7,746 nt of DNA from CAIOZW01 sp049317725 (GTDB taxonomy: Bacteria > Acidobacteriota > Blastocatellia > RBC074): contig JBMOHS010000182.1 in assembly GCA_049317725.1 (NCBI GenBank), positions 1 to 7,746 of the forward strand, in the 5' to 3' direction. The notes beneath the pieces are model-generated. The model worked only from the letters and a program-made list of their open reading frames with translations. It did no database searches and had not been told where the DNA came from. Positions 1-6,779 of the stretch are shown one piece after another. Both the position numbers and the translations under genes were made by a program. How positions within the stretch are numbered: the first letter of the stretch is position 1; the number at the start of each line of letters is the position of its first letter.

Positions 1-957
1 GGCGTCGACTGGCAGGGGACACTCGATGAGTTTGCCGCGGTCATCTTCGAGGAGATGGACTACCTGCAGGAAGGGCGGAACGCCGAGGTTTTTCGCGACA
101 ATTTCCAGTCCTGGCCGGAGGTGCACGTCCCGAAGATCTGGTGGTCGCACAGCTCACCACGGGTTCTGACGATGGAGTTCATCGAGGGGACCAAGCTGCT
201 CGACTTGTCGGGTCTTGCTGAGCGGGGCATCGATCCGCCAACGATCGTGCGGCTGGTTGCCCGGACCTACCTCAAACAACTGCTCGAGGATGGCTATTTT
301 CACGCCGACCCGCACCCGGGAAACCTGCGGGTGATGCCGGATGGCCGGCTCGCCTTCTTCGATTTTGGGATGGTTGGCCGCATCACCCCGAAGTTGCAGG
401 GGATGATGATCGACGCCTTCTTCCATATGGTCGAGCGGGACGTTGCTGGGCTGACGCAGGATTTGATCAACCTTCGCTTCCTCGCGCCGAGCGTCGATCC
501 AGAGCTGATTCGTCCGGTCGTCGAGAAGCTCTTCCGCGACTACCTTGGGCTCAAGCTCGGGCAAATCCGGTTCAAGGATCTGACCTATGAAATGGCTGAG
601 ATCGTTTATCAATTTCCCTTCTCGATCCCAGCCCATTTTACTTACATGATGCGGGCGATCATGACCCTTGAAGGAATGGGGATCGTTATGGACCCAAACT
701 TCTCCTTCTTCGATGTCGCCAAGCCCTACGCCAAGGAGTTCATGTTGCGGCGCGAAGGGAAGCATCTGCGTGACGTGGTGCTCGGGCGTCTCTTCTATGG
801 GGAAGGGGAAGCAATCCAGTGGGGGAAGATCTGGAAGCTGACGAAGATGGCGGTCAAGTGGTATGTCGACCAATGGTTCCCGCCGAGTGAGCCCGCCAAA
901 CCTGCTGGGCCCACGGGCCGGGACGTCAAGGTTCAATCCGCGGGGAGGATCGTGTGA
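1..957 (+). CDS. ABC1/AarF/UbiB-family kinase-like protein, 5' truncated by window edge
   Basis: The frame is open from base 1, so the N-terminal part (including the KxGQ-type region typical of the family) lies outside the window and about 318 residues are visible. The first visible codons read into FEEMDYLQEGRNAE, the E-x-D helix region of ABC1 proteins. It continues with VLTMEFIEG, then the catalytic-loop equivalent FHADPHPGN (Asp at codon 307-309) and the metal-binding loop FFDFG near base 360. These motifs define the ABC1/AarF/UbiB atypical kinase fold, whose members are linked to quinone biosynthesis or lipid homeostasis and usually act as ATPases at the membrane. The C-terminus is Trp- and Lys-rich (around 830-880) and looks amphipathic, not like the hydrophobic hairpin of E. 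coli UbiB. The gene ends inside the start of the downstream reductase, which suggests co-translation. The family call is secure. The specific role (ubiquinone, menaquinone or other) cannot be told. Confidence 0.93.
   Translation, partial: GVDWQGTLDEFAAVIFEEMDYLQEGRNAEVFRDNFQSWPEVHVPKIWWSHSSPRVLTMEFIEGTKLLDLSGLAERGIDPPTIVRLVARTYLKQLLEDGYFHADPHPGNLRVMPDGRLAFFDFGMVGRITPKLQGMMIDAFFHMVERDVAGLTQDLINLRFLAPSVDPELIRPVVEKLFRDYLGLKLGQIRFKDLTYEMAEIVYQFPFSIPAHFTYMMRAIMTLEGMGIVMDPNFSFFDVAKPYAKEFMLRREGKHLRDVVLGRLFYGEGEAIQWGKIWKLTKMAVKWYVDQWFPPSEPAKPAGPTGRDVKVQSAGRIV
942..948 (+). promoter_or_regulatory. Ribosome binding site for the short-chain dehydrogenase
   Basis: GGGGAGG lies inside the end of the kinase-like gene, 5 nt before the GTG at 954. 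It supports GTG 954 as the true start, in a 4-nt GTGA stop/start overlap with the upstream gene. Confidence 0.75.
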
Positions 958-1718
958 AGATCGACTATGCGGACAAGGTCGTGCTGGTGACGGGAGCCTC
1001 GCGGGGGATCGGCCGCGAGGTGGCGCGACAAGTGGCGGTGGCGGGGGGAACAGTCGCCCTGCACTACCGCCAACACCTCTCGGAAGCAGTGCTGACCCAC
1101 CAGGCGCTCGGAGGAGATCCTCACTTCCTGGTGCAGGCCGACCTGACGCGACCGGACGAGGTCGAGGCCATGGTCGAGACGGTGATGGCGCGCTACGGGC
1201 GGCTCGATCTGCTGGTCAACAACGCCGCAGTCTTTCTGGCGCACTCCGTCGCCGAGGTCGGGTATGACGAATGGCAGGCGGCGTGGCGGCAGACGATCGA
1301 CGCCAATCTGATGGGCCCGGCAATGCTCATGTGGTCGGTTGCGCAGCGGATGATCCGGCAGGGAGGCGGACGCATCGTCAATGTCTCCTCGCGGGGAGCC
1401 TTTCGGGGAGAGCCGACTGCCCCGGCCTACGGTGCCAGCAAGGCCGGCCTCAACGCACTCAGCCAGTCGATGGCCCAGGCGCTTGCTCCGCACAACATCT
1501 TTGTCTACGTCGTCGCTCCGGGCTTCGTCGACACCGAGCGGGTCGCTTCGAAAGTGAACGGACCGGAGGGAGAGGCGATTCGTGCACAGAGCCCCCTTCA
1601 GCGCGTCGCGCGGGTCGATGAGGTGGCAAGAACGATCGTCTTTCTCGGGGCGGAGGGAACAGATTTTCTGACCGGCGCGATCGTCGACATCAACGGAGCC
1701 TCCTACCTTCGCTCGTGA
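954..1718 (+). CDS. SDR-family oxidoreductase (FabG-like classical short-chain dehydrogenase)
   Basis: This is a 254-residue protein, the normal length for a classical SDR, with a GTG start. It has the Rossmann cofactor motif TGASRGIG (residues 13-20), the adenine-pocket Asp63-Leu64, NNAA (89-92) and the active-site Asn118. The catalytic Ser146 and YxxxK pair Tyr159/Lys163 sit at the usual 13-residue spacing. APGFVDTE follows near residues 188-195, and the C-terminus ends in a family-typical strand (DINGASYL). It should be a soluble NAD(P)H-dependent alcohol/ketone oxidoreductase. After the beta2 strand the sequence is HYRQ: an Arg there, with no Asp at the strand end, hints at NADP(H), but this is weak. 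It overlaps the kinase-like gene by 4 nt, so the two are probably translationally coupled. FabG-type fatty acid synthesis, sugar or steroid-like substrates are all possible; the sequence does not decide the substrate. Confidence 0.95.
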   Translation: MKIDYADKVVLVTGASRGIGREVARQVAVAGGTVALHYRQHLSEAVLTHQALGGDPHFLVQADLTRPDEVEAMVETVMARYGRLDLLVNNAAVFLAHSVAEVGYDEWQAAWRQTIDANLMGPAMLMWSVAQRMIRQGGGRIVNVSSRGAFRGEPTAPAYGASKAGLNALSQSMAQALAPHNIFVYVVAPGFVDTERVASKVNGPEGEAIRAQSPLQRVARVDEVARTIVFLGAEGTDFLTGAIVDINGASYLRS

Positions 1719-1736
1719 AGGGGTCTGGTCCCGCGC

Positions 1737-2519
1737 TCAATCCTTGACTGTGAAGAGGAGGGAGGTGCAGGTCAAGCCCGCCTCTGCCTTCTGCAGCTCG
1801 GCCATTGGGATGGGGACGACCTGATACCCGGCGGCGGTGAGGAGCGCTGTCGTCTGGGGAAATCCGGCGGGGTGATAGATTGTCTCGCCGAGCCGCAGCG
1901 TGTTGGCGGCCCAGGGCTCTTCCGGCGGCACGTCGAGCAGCTCGAATCCTTCTGCCTCGATCGGGCGCGCGTCGAACCACGCTCGATTGGCAAGCCAGTG
2001 CTTTCCACCAAGCCAAGTCGCACACGTCTTGAGGTGGAGGCAGCGGCGGGTTGGGACGCGAACGACGTGGTAGTCAAAGGGAGTGACGAGCGACTCGAGT
2101 TCTTGAATGCCCGCCTCGTTGGTGCGCGTATCGATCCCGACAAAGAGTGTCCGTCCGATGCGGACGACATCCCCGCCATCCAACGTTCCTGGGCCCTTCA
2201 TCCAGAGCAGTCGACGAAACCGACCCAACACGCTCGCAATTGCCGCTGTCTCTGGTTGCCGGCTGATTGCCCCCGGGTGGGTGATGACGGCCACCTCATC
2301 GAGGATGATCGCGGTGTCTTCCGTGAACGTCGAGTCGGGCAGGGATGGGTCGGCCGGCAGGACGATGACAGTTCTTCCCTCGGCCAAGAGCATCTGAACG
2401 ATCCCGGCGTGTTCCACTTCGGCTTGGGCCAAGTCGATCGCAGTCCGTTCGAGAAAGGTCAATTGACAGTTGACCATCCCCGGACTCACCGCCCGCAGTA
2501 CCGCGTAGTCGAGCTTCAT
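1737..2519 (-). CDS. Dimethylarginine dimethylaminohydrolase-like amidinohydrolase
   Basis: This 260-residue protein matches the size of bacterial DDAH (about 254 residues). It shows the pentein/amidinotransferase-superfamily signature in order: an N-terminal segment with CQLTF (19-23), the substrate-pocket stretch DSTFTEDTAI (62-71), TLDGGDV (112-118), RTNEAG (132-137), the catalytic His162 in CLHLKT, and the nucleophile Cys251 in GLTCTSLLF near the C-terminus. His and Cys positions agree closely with those recalled for the Pseudomonas enzyme. DDAH hydrolyses N-methylated arginine to citrulline plus a methylamine through a covalent S-alkylthiouronium intermediate in the cytoplasm. It has no signal peptide. 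It is the last gene of the five-gene minus-strand run, 22 nt after the unknown exported protein, and has its own strong ribosome site. Related enzymes acting on arginine (deiminase) or other guanidines cannot be excluded. The family call is strong; exact substrate is moderate. Confidence 0.92.
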   Translation of the reverse strand: MKLDYAVLRAVSPGMVNCQLTFLERTAIDLAQAEVEHAGIVQMLLAEGRTVIVLPADPSLPDSTFTEDTAIILDEVAVITHPGAISRQPETAAIASVLGRFRRLLWMKGPGTLDGGDVVRIGRTLFVGIDTRTNEAGIQELESLVTPFDYHVVRVPTRRCLHLKTCATWLGGKHWLANRAWFDARPIEAEGFELLDVPPEEPWAANTLRLGETIYHPAGFPQTTALLTAAGYQVVPIPMAELQKAEAGLTCTSLLFTVKD

Positions 2520-2525
2520 TCGAGA

Positions 2526-2534
2526 CCCTCCTCC
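2526..2534 (-). promoter_or_regulatory. Strong ribosome binding site for the DDAH-like gene
   Basis: On the minus strand this reads GGAGGAGGG, ending 6 nt before the ATG at 2519. It is the best ribosome site in the distal part of the operon and fixes the start of the DDAH-like gene. Confidence 0.75.
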
Positions 2535-2541
2535 ATTCTCG

Positions 2542-3873
2542 TTACCGCGAACCGATCGGGATCTCGATCACTTCCCCAAAGGCCAGTTGGAGCGGGGAGA
2601 ATCGCACCGGAACGCCCGCTCCAGGCTGAAATGTCGAGTTGAGAAAGAAGAGTCGATTGATCGCTCCGACTTCACAGCGGGCTGTCGATGCCCGGGCGAC
2701 ATCGGAGCCACTCCGCGGGTTGGTGGGCAGATCACAGCGGACCGCGAGCCGCTCGACCTGTTCGGGACGGGTTCCAGATGGGAGCAGAATCGTTGTTCGG
2801 TAGTAGCCGCTCCGCTCGATCTTGTAGGAAGGGATGCCAAGGTCGGAGACGTACCAGCGCGGATCTCCCGTCAGCTTGACGGCGAAACTGATCGCGCCAC
2901 CGTTCAATTGGGACGACTGGGCATCGAGGTAGAGGTAGTCGCGAAGGTCCCGGATCGATTGTCCGAGCGTCCGAACCACTGTAATCTTTGCTTCGCGGAT
3001 CATCTCTTCGGCCATGACCCGGTAGATCCACGGGTGGGCGTCCATGACCGTTTCGCGGGAGGAGCGGCTCAGATCGACCGGGATCGGTCGCAGGGCGAAG
3101 CGTGTCTCGCTCTTCCGTTGATCGGCGAAGTTGTTGTTGACCGAGGCGATCTGGAGCAGCGGGTGACTGGCCTCGCTCTCCCCCGAGAAGGGCTTGGTCT
3201 CGTGGTTGACTCCCTGAAAGAGCTGGCGGAGGAGCCGACCTTGCGCGTCGAGGTGAACCTCGCTGACCCATTCGATGTCGGTGGTGCGGCCCCAGCGGGC
3301 CATGAGGCCGCTCGTCTGGGTCCCTCCATCTTCGTTGCTGAAGATCACTGTGTAGCGGTAGAGCTTCCCGCCGTTCTCCCCGGCCTCTGTTTCGTAGTAC
3401 ATCAGGAGGGGGACATCGCTGAAACGACCGATCGTGTCTGGACGGGCGTAGAGGACTGGGGCATAGGCCAGCGCAAGGAACTCCGCTTGGTGGCGCGGGA
3501 CTGGGTCGAGGCGCGCCGCCGCGACCTTCGGTCGTTCTGTCCCTGAAGCGCTCAAGGGCAGGTGGTGCTCGACGCGAAGCGTGTGCTCACCCGGCAAGGA
3601 CCGTCCGAGCGAGATTACATAATCGAAGGGCGCTTCGCCACCGTACAGCAGCAGGTCCTGCTGATACTGCCCATCGACGAAGAGTCGCACTGCGGCTGCC
3701 TCACGCCCTCGGGTGACCCACGAGGCACGCGGCGAACTCGCCGTCAGCGTCAGGACCACCTCAGACTCCTCCGTGGTCCGGAATGTTTGCTCGAGCAGGG
3801 GCTGCCCGAGGGCTGGAATCACCCAGACGAGGCTGAGCAGAGCCAGAAAGCAACATCGACGATCAAGGCGCAT
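2542..3873 (-). CDS. Exported protein of unknown function with Trp-Gly-Arg-Thr-Thr-Asp motif
   Basis: I do not recognise a characterised family with confidence. The 443-residue product starts with a Sec-type signal peptide: Arg-containing n-region, hydrophobic core 9-20, probable cleavage after ALG at 23. Residues about 28-102 look like a small beta-sandwich (FVDGQYQQDLLLYGG, LPGEHTLRVEH). The central part holds YAPVLYARPD (137-146), SDVPLLMYYE (152-161), IFSNEDGGT (177-185) and MARWGRTTDIEW (191-202). The YAPVLY...SDVPLLMYY and TTDIEW elements faintly recall Vps62-type proteins, which is only a lead. The mature chain has just two cysteines, Cys380 and Cys400, suited to one disulfide outside the cytoplasm. 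It starts 5 nt after the stop of the ceramidase-like gene with only a weak GAGAGA ribosome site, so it is probably translated by coupling. Both products are exported, suggesting a shared or related substrate. Confidence 0.85.
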   Translation of the reverse strand: MRLDRRCCFLALLSLVWVIPALGQPLLEQTFRTTEESEVVLTLTASSPRASWVTRGREAAAVRLFVDGQYQQDLLLYGGEAPFDYVISLGRSLPGEHTLRVEHHLPLSASGTERPKVAAARLDPVPRHQAEFLALAYAPVLYARPDTIGRFSDVPLLMYYETEAGENGGKLYRYTVIFSNEDGGTQTSGLMARWGRTTDIEWVSEVHLDAQGRLLRQLFQGVNHETKPFSGESEASHPLLQIASVNNNFADQRKSETRFALRPIPVDLSRSSRETVMDAHPWIYRVMAEEMIREAKITVVRTLGQSIRDLRDYLYLDAQSSQLNGGAISFAVKLTGDPRWYVSDLGIPSYKIERSGYYRTTILLPSGTRPEQVERLAVRCDLPTNPRSGSDVARASTARCEVGAINRLFFLNSTFQPGAGVPVRFSPLQLAFGEVIEIPIGSR

Positions 3874-3878
3874 ATGGG

Positions 3879-5309
3879 CTATCTCTCGGCCGGGTGAACG
3901 GGGGCACGCCGGGTCTGCTCGATCAGGTTGTTGATCCGACGGAGGATGATCTCTTCGATCTCCGGGATGAAGGGGCCGGGATGGTCGTAGTAGATCATCG
4001 ATTCGTTGACCTCATAGCCGCCCTCCGGGAACATTCTCGCCGAGGGCACATACCCAAAGACATCGTTGCTGTATCCCGCCACCCAAACGCGCCCCCGCAA
4101 CTCTTTCTTCAGCCGCAGTGCGTAGTCGGTCGCCACTTCGCCGCCGATTGCGACCAGGGTGAAGTCCTCTCCGATCCGGATCACTTGGACCGGACACGGA
4201 TATTCGCGACTGAGTCGGCCATTGCTCTCCAGGCGGGCCAGCATCCGCTCGGCATGGCGCCGGAGGTAGGGGTTCTTGTCCTTGCTCCGCGCGAGGAACT
4301 CCTCGCGGCTCGGCGGCGGGGCAAAGGGGAGGGCTGCCAAGTCGTAGGCCGTCCGAATCTTTCCCTTGACGGGGGTTCGCTGCCCGCCCAACACCGACTC
4401 GACCGCTTGGGCCAACTCTTGCCCGTGATCTTGCGCCAGATCGAGCCGACTGCGTGGCGCCGGGTTGACATCTGCGCCACTGCCCGCGAGGAAGAGGGCG
4501 GTCGCACCCGGATGGTCCTTCTCGATCGCCAACGAGGCAAATCCGGAATAGTCCCCGCTGAACTGCAGAAACTGCGCGGTCAGCGTCGTATTGTGGCAGG
4601 CGTACCCAAAGACGACTCCTCGCAGTTTCCCCTCTGGCGTATCGATGCGCAGCACCGGGACATCCCGGTCGACAACCCCTTCGGGGTAGGTTCCCCCGAC
4701 GATTCCCTTCGGGGTCGGTACCCGACGGTTCATGCCAAACCCGGCCAGCCCACTCCCGAAGGAGAGCCGAGCCGGAGCCAGTGCCGCCAGTGCCCGGCCG
4801 ATCACGCCGACAATCGAATCCTCAAGTCGCTGCGTGTACGTCCGAATTCTTGCCTGATCTTCCGGGGTCAGCTCGTAGGCTCCGACGAGTGAGCCCTCGA
4901 CCACCGGTCCGGTGTGCGTGTGGGAGGCGTTGAGGAGCAACTGCTCCCGGCGCAACTGAAACTCGTCTTCGGCACGCTCGGCGATCCGTGCGGTGAGGTC
5001 ACGCGGAAATCCGAGCAGGTCGCAAGAGACGATGACGACCCGGTCACCCTCCTTGTCCTCAAGGGCCAGCGCCTTCGCCTGAAGGTCGTGCAGGGCTCCC
5101 TGAGACCGTTCCGTCCGTGCCGCATAGCCGGCCATCCACATCGGCTCGCTGGGTGTGATGACCACCGAGGCCAGCCCGGCTCGCAACTCGACCGCTGATG
5201 AGGCGGGGGACGCCGGGGCAGGGGACTGCCCGAAGGCCAGTTCTCCCACCCCCACCAGAAGAAGAATGATCAGTCCACAGAATCGTCGCATGATGGTCAT
5301 TTGTGTCAT
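3879..5309 (-). CDS. Neutral/alkaline ceramidase-like secreted hydrolase
   Basis: With ATG 5309 as start the protein has 476 residues. A signal peptide is clear: MRR at 7-9, hydrophobic 10-22, likely cleavage after AFG at 27. A frame extension to GTG 5345 adds 12 residues, but its purine run abuts the GTG; ATG 5309 has AAGG about 7 nt upstream, and ATG 5291 (MRRF) is also possible. The mature part has AGLASVVITP (44-53), the zinc-site motif NASHTHTGP (127-135), YACHNTTL with His239, FSGDYSGFA (250-258), FLAGSGADVNP (273-283), GGE with Glu391, and a Tyr-containing stretch 413-433 (YSNDVFGY...FPEGGYE). Order and residues match the zinc-dependent neutral ceramidase N-terminal domain, where two His, one Glu and one Tyr bind zinc. 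The protein is far shorter than true ceramidases (about 650 or more) and lacks their C-terminal beta-sandwich domain. The substrate may therefore be another amide, not ceramide. It sits between the GH4 gene and the unknown exported protein. Confidence 0.9.
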   Translation of the reverse strand: MTQMTIMRRFCGLIILLLVGVGELAFGQSPAPASPASSAVELRAGLASVVITPSEPMWMAGYAARTERSQGALHDLQAKALALEDKEGDRVVIVSCDLLGFPRDLTARIAERAEDEFQLRREQLLLNASHTHTGPVVEGSLVGAYELTPEDQARIRTYTQRLEDSIVGVIGRALAALAPARLSFGSGLAGFGMNRRVPTPKGIVGGTYPEGVVDRDVPVLRIDTPEGKLRGVVFGYACHNTTLTAQFLQFSGDYSGFASLAIEKDHPGATALFLAGSGADVNPAPRSRLDLAQDHGQELAQAVESVLGGQRTPVKGKIRTAYDLAALPFAPPPSREEFLARSKDKNPYLRRHAERMLARLESNGRLSREYPCPVQVIRIGEDFTLVAIGGEVATDYALRLKKELRGRVWVAGYSNDVFGYVPSARMFPEGGYEVNESMIYYDHPGPFIPEIEEIILRRINNLIEQTRRAPVHPAER

Positions 5310-5355
5310 GTGGCGCCTTGAAGCCCGGGAAGGGAGAGAAGACACCCTTCCGCTC

Positions 5356-6729
5356 TTATTGGAGATACCCGAGATGTTCTGGATCAGCAGCGATGATGGC
5401 CTCGATCATCGCGTCGGCAGCTTGCCACTGGCCGACCAGGGGATAGACGAGGAGGGCCAATTTGGCCAGGGTCCGGGAGCGCTCGACCGCAGCCCGAATG
5501 GTCAGTCGTTCGTACTCCTTGACTGCTTCGACGAGGCCGCGGACGGAGGAGGGCAGCCGGCCGCTCTCGATCGCCCGCGTGCCCGAACGGTCGATCCAGC
5601 AGGGCAGTTCGACGACGTCGTCGGCCGCGAGATCCTCGATCGCCCCCCGGTTGGGCACGTTGAGGATGATCTTGGCTGGCGTCCGGTTGCGCAGGGCACT
5701 CAGGACGTCGACTGCGATCCGGTGATACCCCGTCGCCGCTTGGAACGGGTCTTCGGCGAGGACGACTCCGGCTCCCAGCGCCGTCCCCCCCTCGGCTTCC
5801 AGCTTCATGTAGGATCCGGAGCGGCGCTGCAGGTAGTGACGGTAGCACTCAATTGCTCGGTCTCCACCATCCACCTCGGCGAGCAGCCCCCGCAGATCCT
5901 GAAAGAGTGTCCCATTGAGCCGCTCGACCTCGGCCCCCCGGCTGGCCCCGGTTCGTTGCTGGTTGGCGAGCGCTCGCCGCTGGCCGTAGTAGAAGAAGAG
6001 ATACTCACTCGGCAACATTCCAAGCGCCCGAATCATCTCCGGATCGAAGAGGTCCGCATGGTAGAGCGAGCGGAGGAGCTGGTCATCCTTGAGGATCCTC
6101 GGCAGCCAGTCCTCCCCGTCGACCATCACCCGGCGGATCCAGCCGAGGTGGTTGAGGCCGACATAGTCACAATCGACCTCCGCGACCGGCCGACCCAGCC
6201 CCTCGGCCAGCCGATGGAGCATCTCGCTCGGCGTGTCGCAGATCCCGATCAGCCGGAGGTGCGTATGGGCGGCGAGCGCCTGCGTCATGAGCCCCGCCGG
6301 ATTGGTGAAGCTGATGAACCAAGCGTCAGGAGCGTGCTGCTCGACCACCTTCGCCTGCGCGAGCATTACCGGAATGGTGCGGAGGGCCATCGCCAGTCCG
6401 CCCAAGCCGGTTGTCTCCTGCCCGGCGATTCCGTGGGCGATGGCGATCCGCTCGTCCCGCGCCCGCGCCTCGATCCCCCCGATCCGCAGGCTGCTGATCA
6501 CAAACTCGGCCCCGCTGACAACCTCCTCGATCCGGTCACTCGTCGTGATCGACAGGTTTGCGCCTGCCTGCCGTACGACCTCCCGGCTCAGCCCGGCCAT
6601 TACCTCGACCCGCTCCCGATCGATGTCGTAGAGCGCGACCTCACTCTCCCCCGGAGAGACCGCTGCCAGCCCGTGGAGGAGCAGCGGGGTCCGCACTCCT
6701 CCTCCTCCCAGAATCGCCACTTTTCCCAT
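5356..6729 (-). CDS. GH4-family NAD-dependent 6-phospho-beta-glucosidase-like enzyme
   Basis: This 457-residue cytoplasmic protein is full length for glycoside hydrolase family 4. Its N-terminal Rossmann motif is VAILGGGGVRTP (4-14), with no room for an upstream extension to that fold. Family signatures follow: SSLRIGG (79-85), the DER..GIAGQETTGLGG stretch (92-111), SFTNPAG (140-146), the metal-binding Cys164 in ICDTP and His194 in GLNHLGW. Tyr243 in SEYLFFYY is the probable catalytic base. NVPNRGAIEDLAADDVVELP (357-376) is typical of the C-terminal domain. GH4 enzymes need NAD+ and a divalent metal and cleave by transient oxidation at C3 and elimination. CDTP differs from the CNxP of Thermotoga-type 6-phospho-beta-glucosidases and the CDMP of phospho-alpha-glucosidases, so anomer preference and need for a 6-phosphate are not settled. 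No PTS or sugar kinase is visible. The gene follows inositol oxygenase by 50 nt; its ribosome site (GCGGGA) is weak. Confidence 0.93.
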   Translation of the reverse strand: MGKVAILGGGGVRTPLLLHGLAAVSPGESEVALYDIDRERVEVMAGLSREVVRQAGANLSITTSDRIEEVVSGAEFVISSLRIGGIEARARDERIAIAHGIAGQETTGLGGLAMALRTIPVMLAQAKVVEQHAPDAWFISFTNPAGLMTQALAAHTHLRLIGICDTPSEMLHRLAEGLGRPVAEVDCDYVGLNHLGWIRRVMVDGEDWLPRILKDDQLLRSLYHADLFDPEMIRALGMLPSEYLFFYYGQRRALANQQRTGASRGAEVERLNGTLFQDLRGLLAEVDGGDRAIECYRHYLQRRSGSYMKLEAEGGTALGAGVVLAEDPFQAATGYHRIAVDVLSALRNRTPAKIILNVPNRGAIEDLAADDVVELPCWIDRSGTRAIESGRLPSSVRGLVEAVKEYERLTIRAAVERSRTLAKLALLVYPLVGQWQAADAMIEAIIAADPEHLGYLQ

Positions 6730-6779
6730 CGTTCCCGCCTGTCCCTTCGTTCCGACCCGTCCGCAAGATTTGCCACACC

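Noticed and set aside
154..936. 260-codon minus-strand frame opposite the kinase-like gene
   Set aside because: The + strand carries unmistakable ABC1 motifs, and the minus translation has low-complexity His/Pro/Arg content.
1719..1736. GGGG...CCC in the convergent gap as a bidirectional terminator
   Set aside because: The stem would be about 3 bp with no T-run on either side.
2587..3546. 319-codon + strand frame opposite the unknown exported protein
   Set aside because: This needed thought because the minus-strand gene is itself unrecognised. The minus frame has a signal peptide, a start coupled to the upstream gene and mixed hydrophobic patterning; the + frame has none of these.
5310..5345. 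N-terminal extension of the ceramidase-like protein from GTG 5345
   Set aside because: It would put 12 polar residues before the signal peptide, and its purine-rich run touches the start codon. ATG 5309 or 5291 gives a normal signal peptide.
6730..6779. Separate promoter or terminator between inositol oxygenase and the GH4 gene
   Set aside because: The 50-nt gap is GC-rich, with no hexamer pair at proper spacing and no convincing hairpin. It is treated as an intra-operon spacer.
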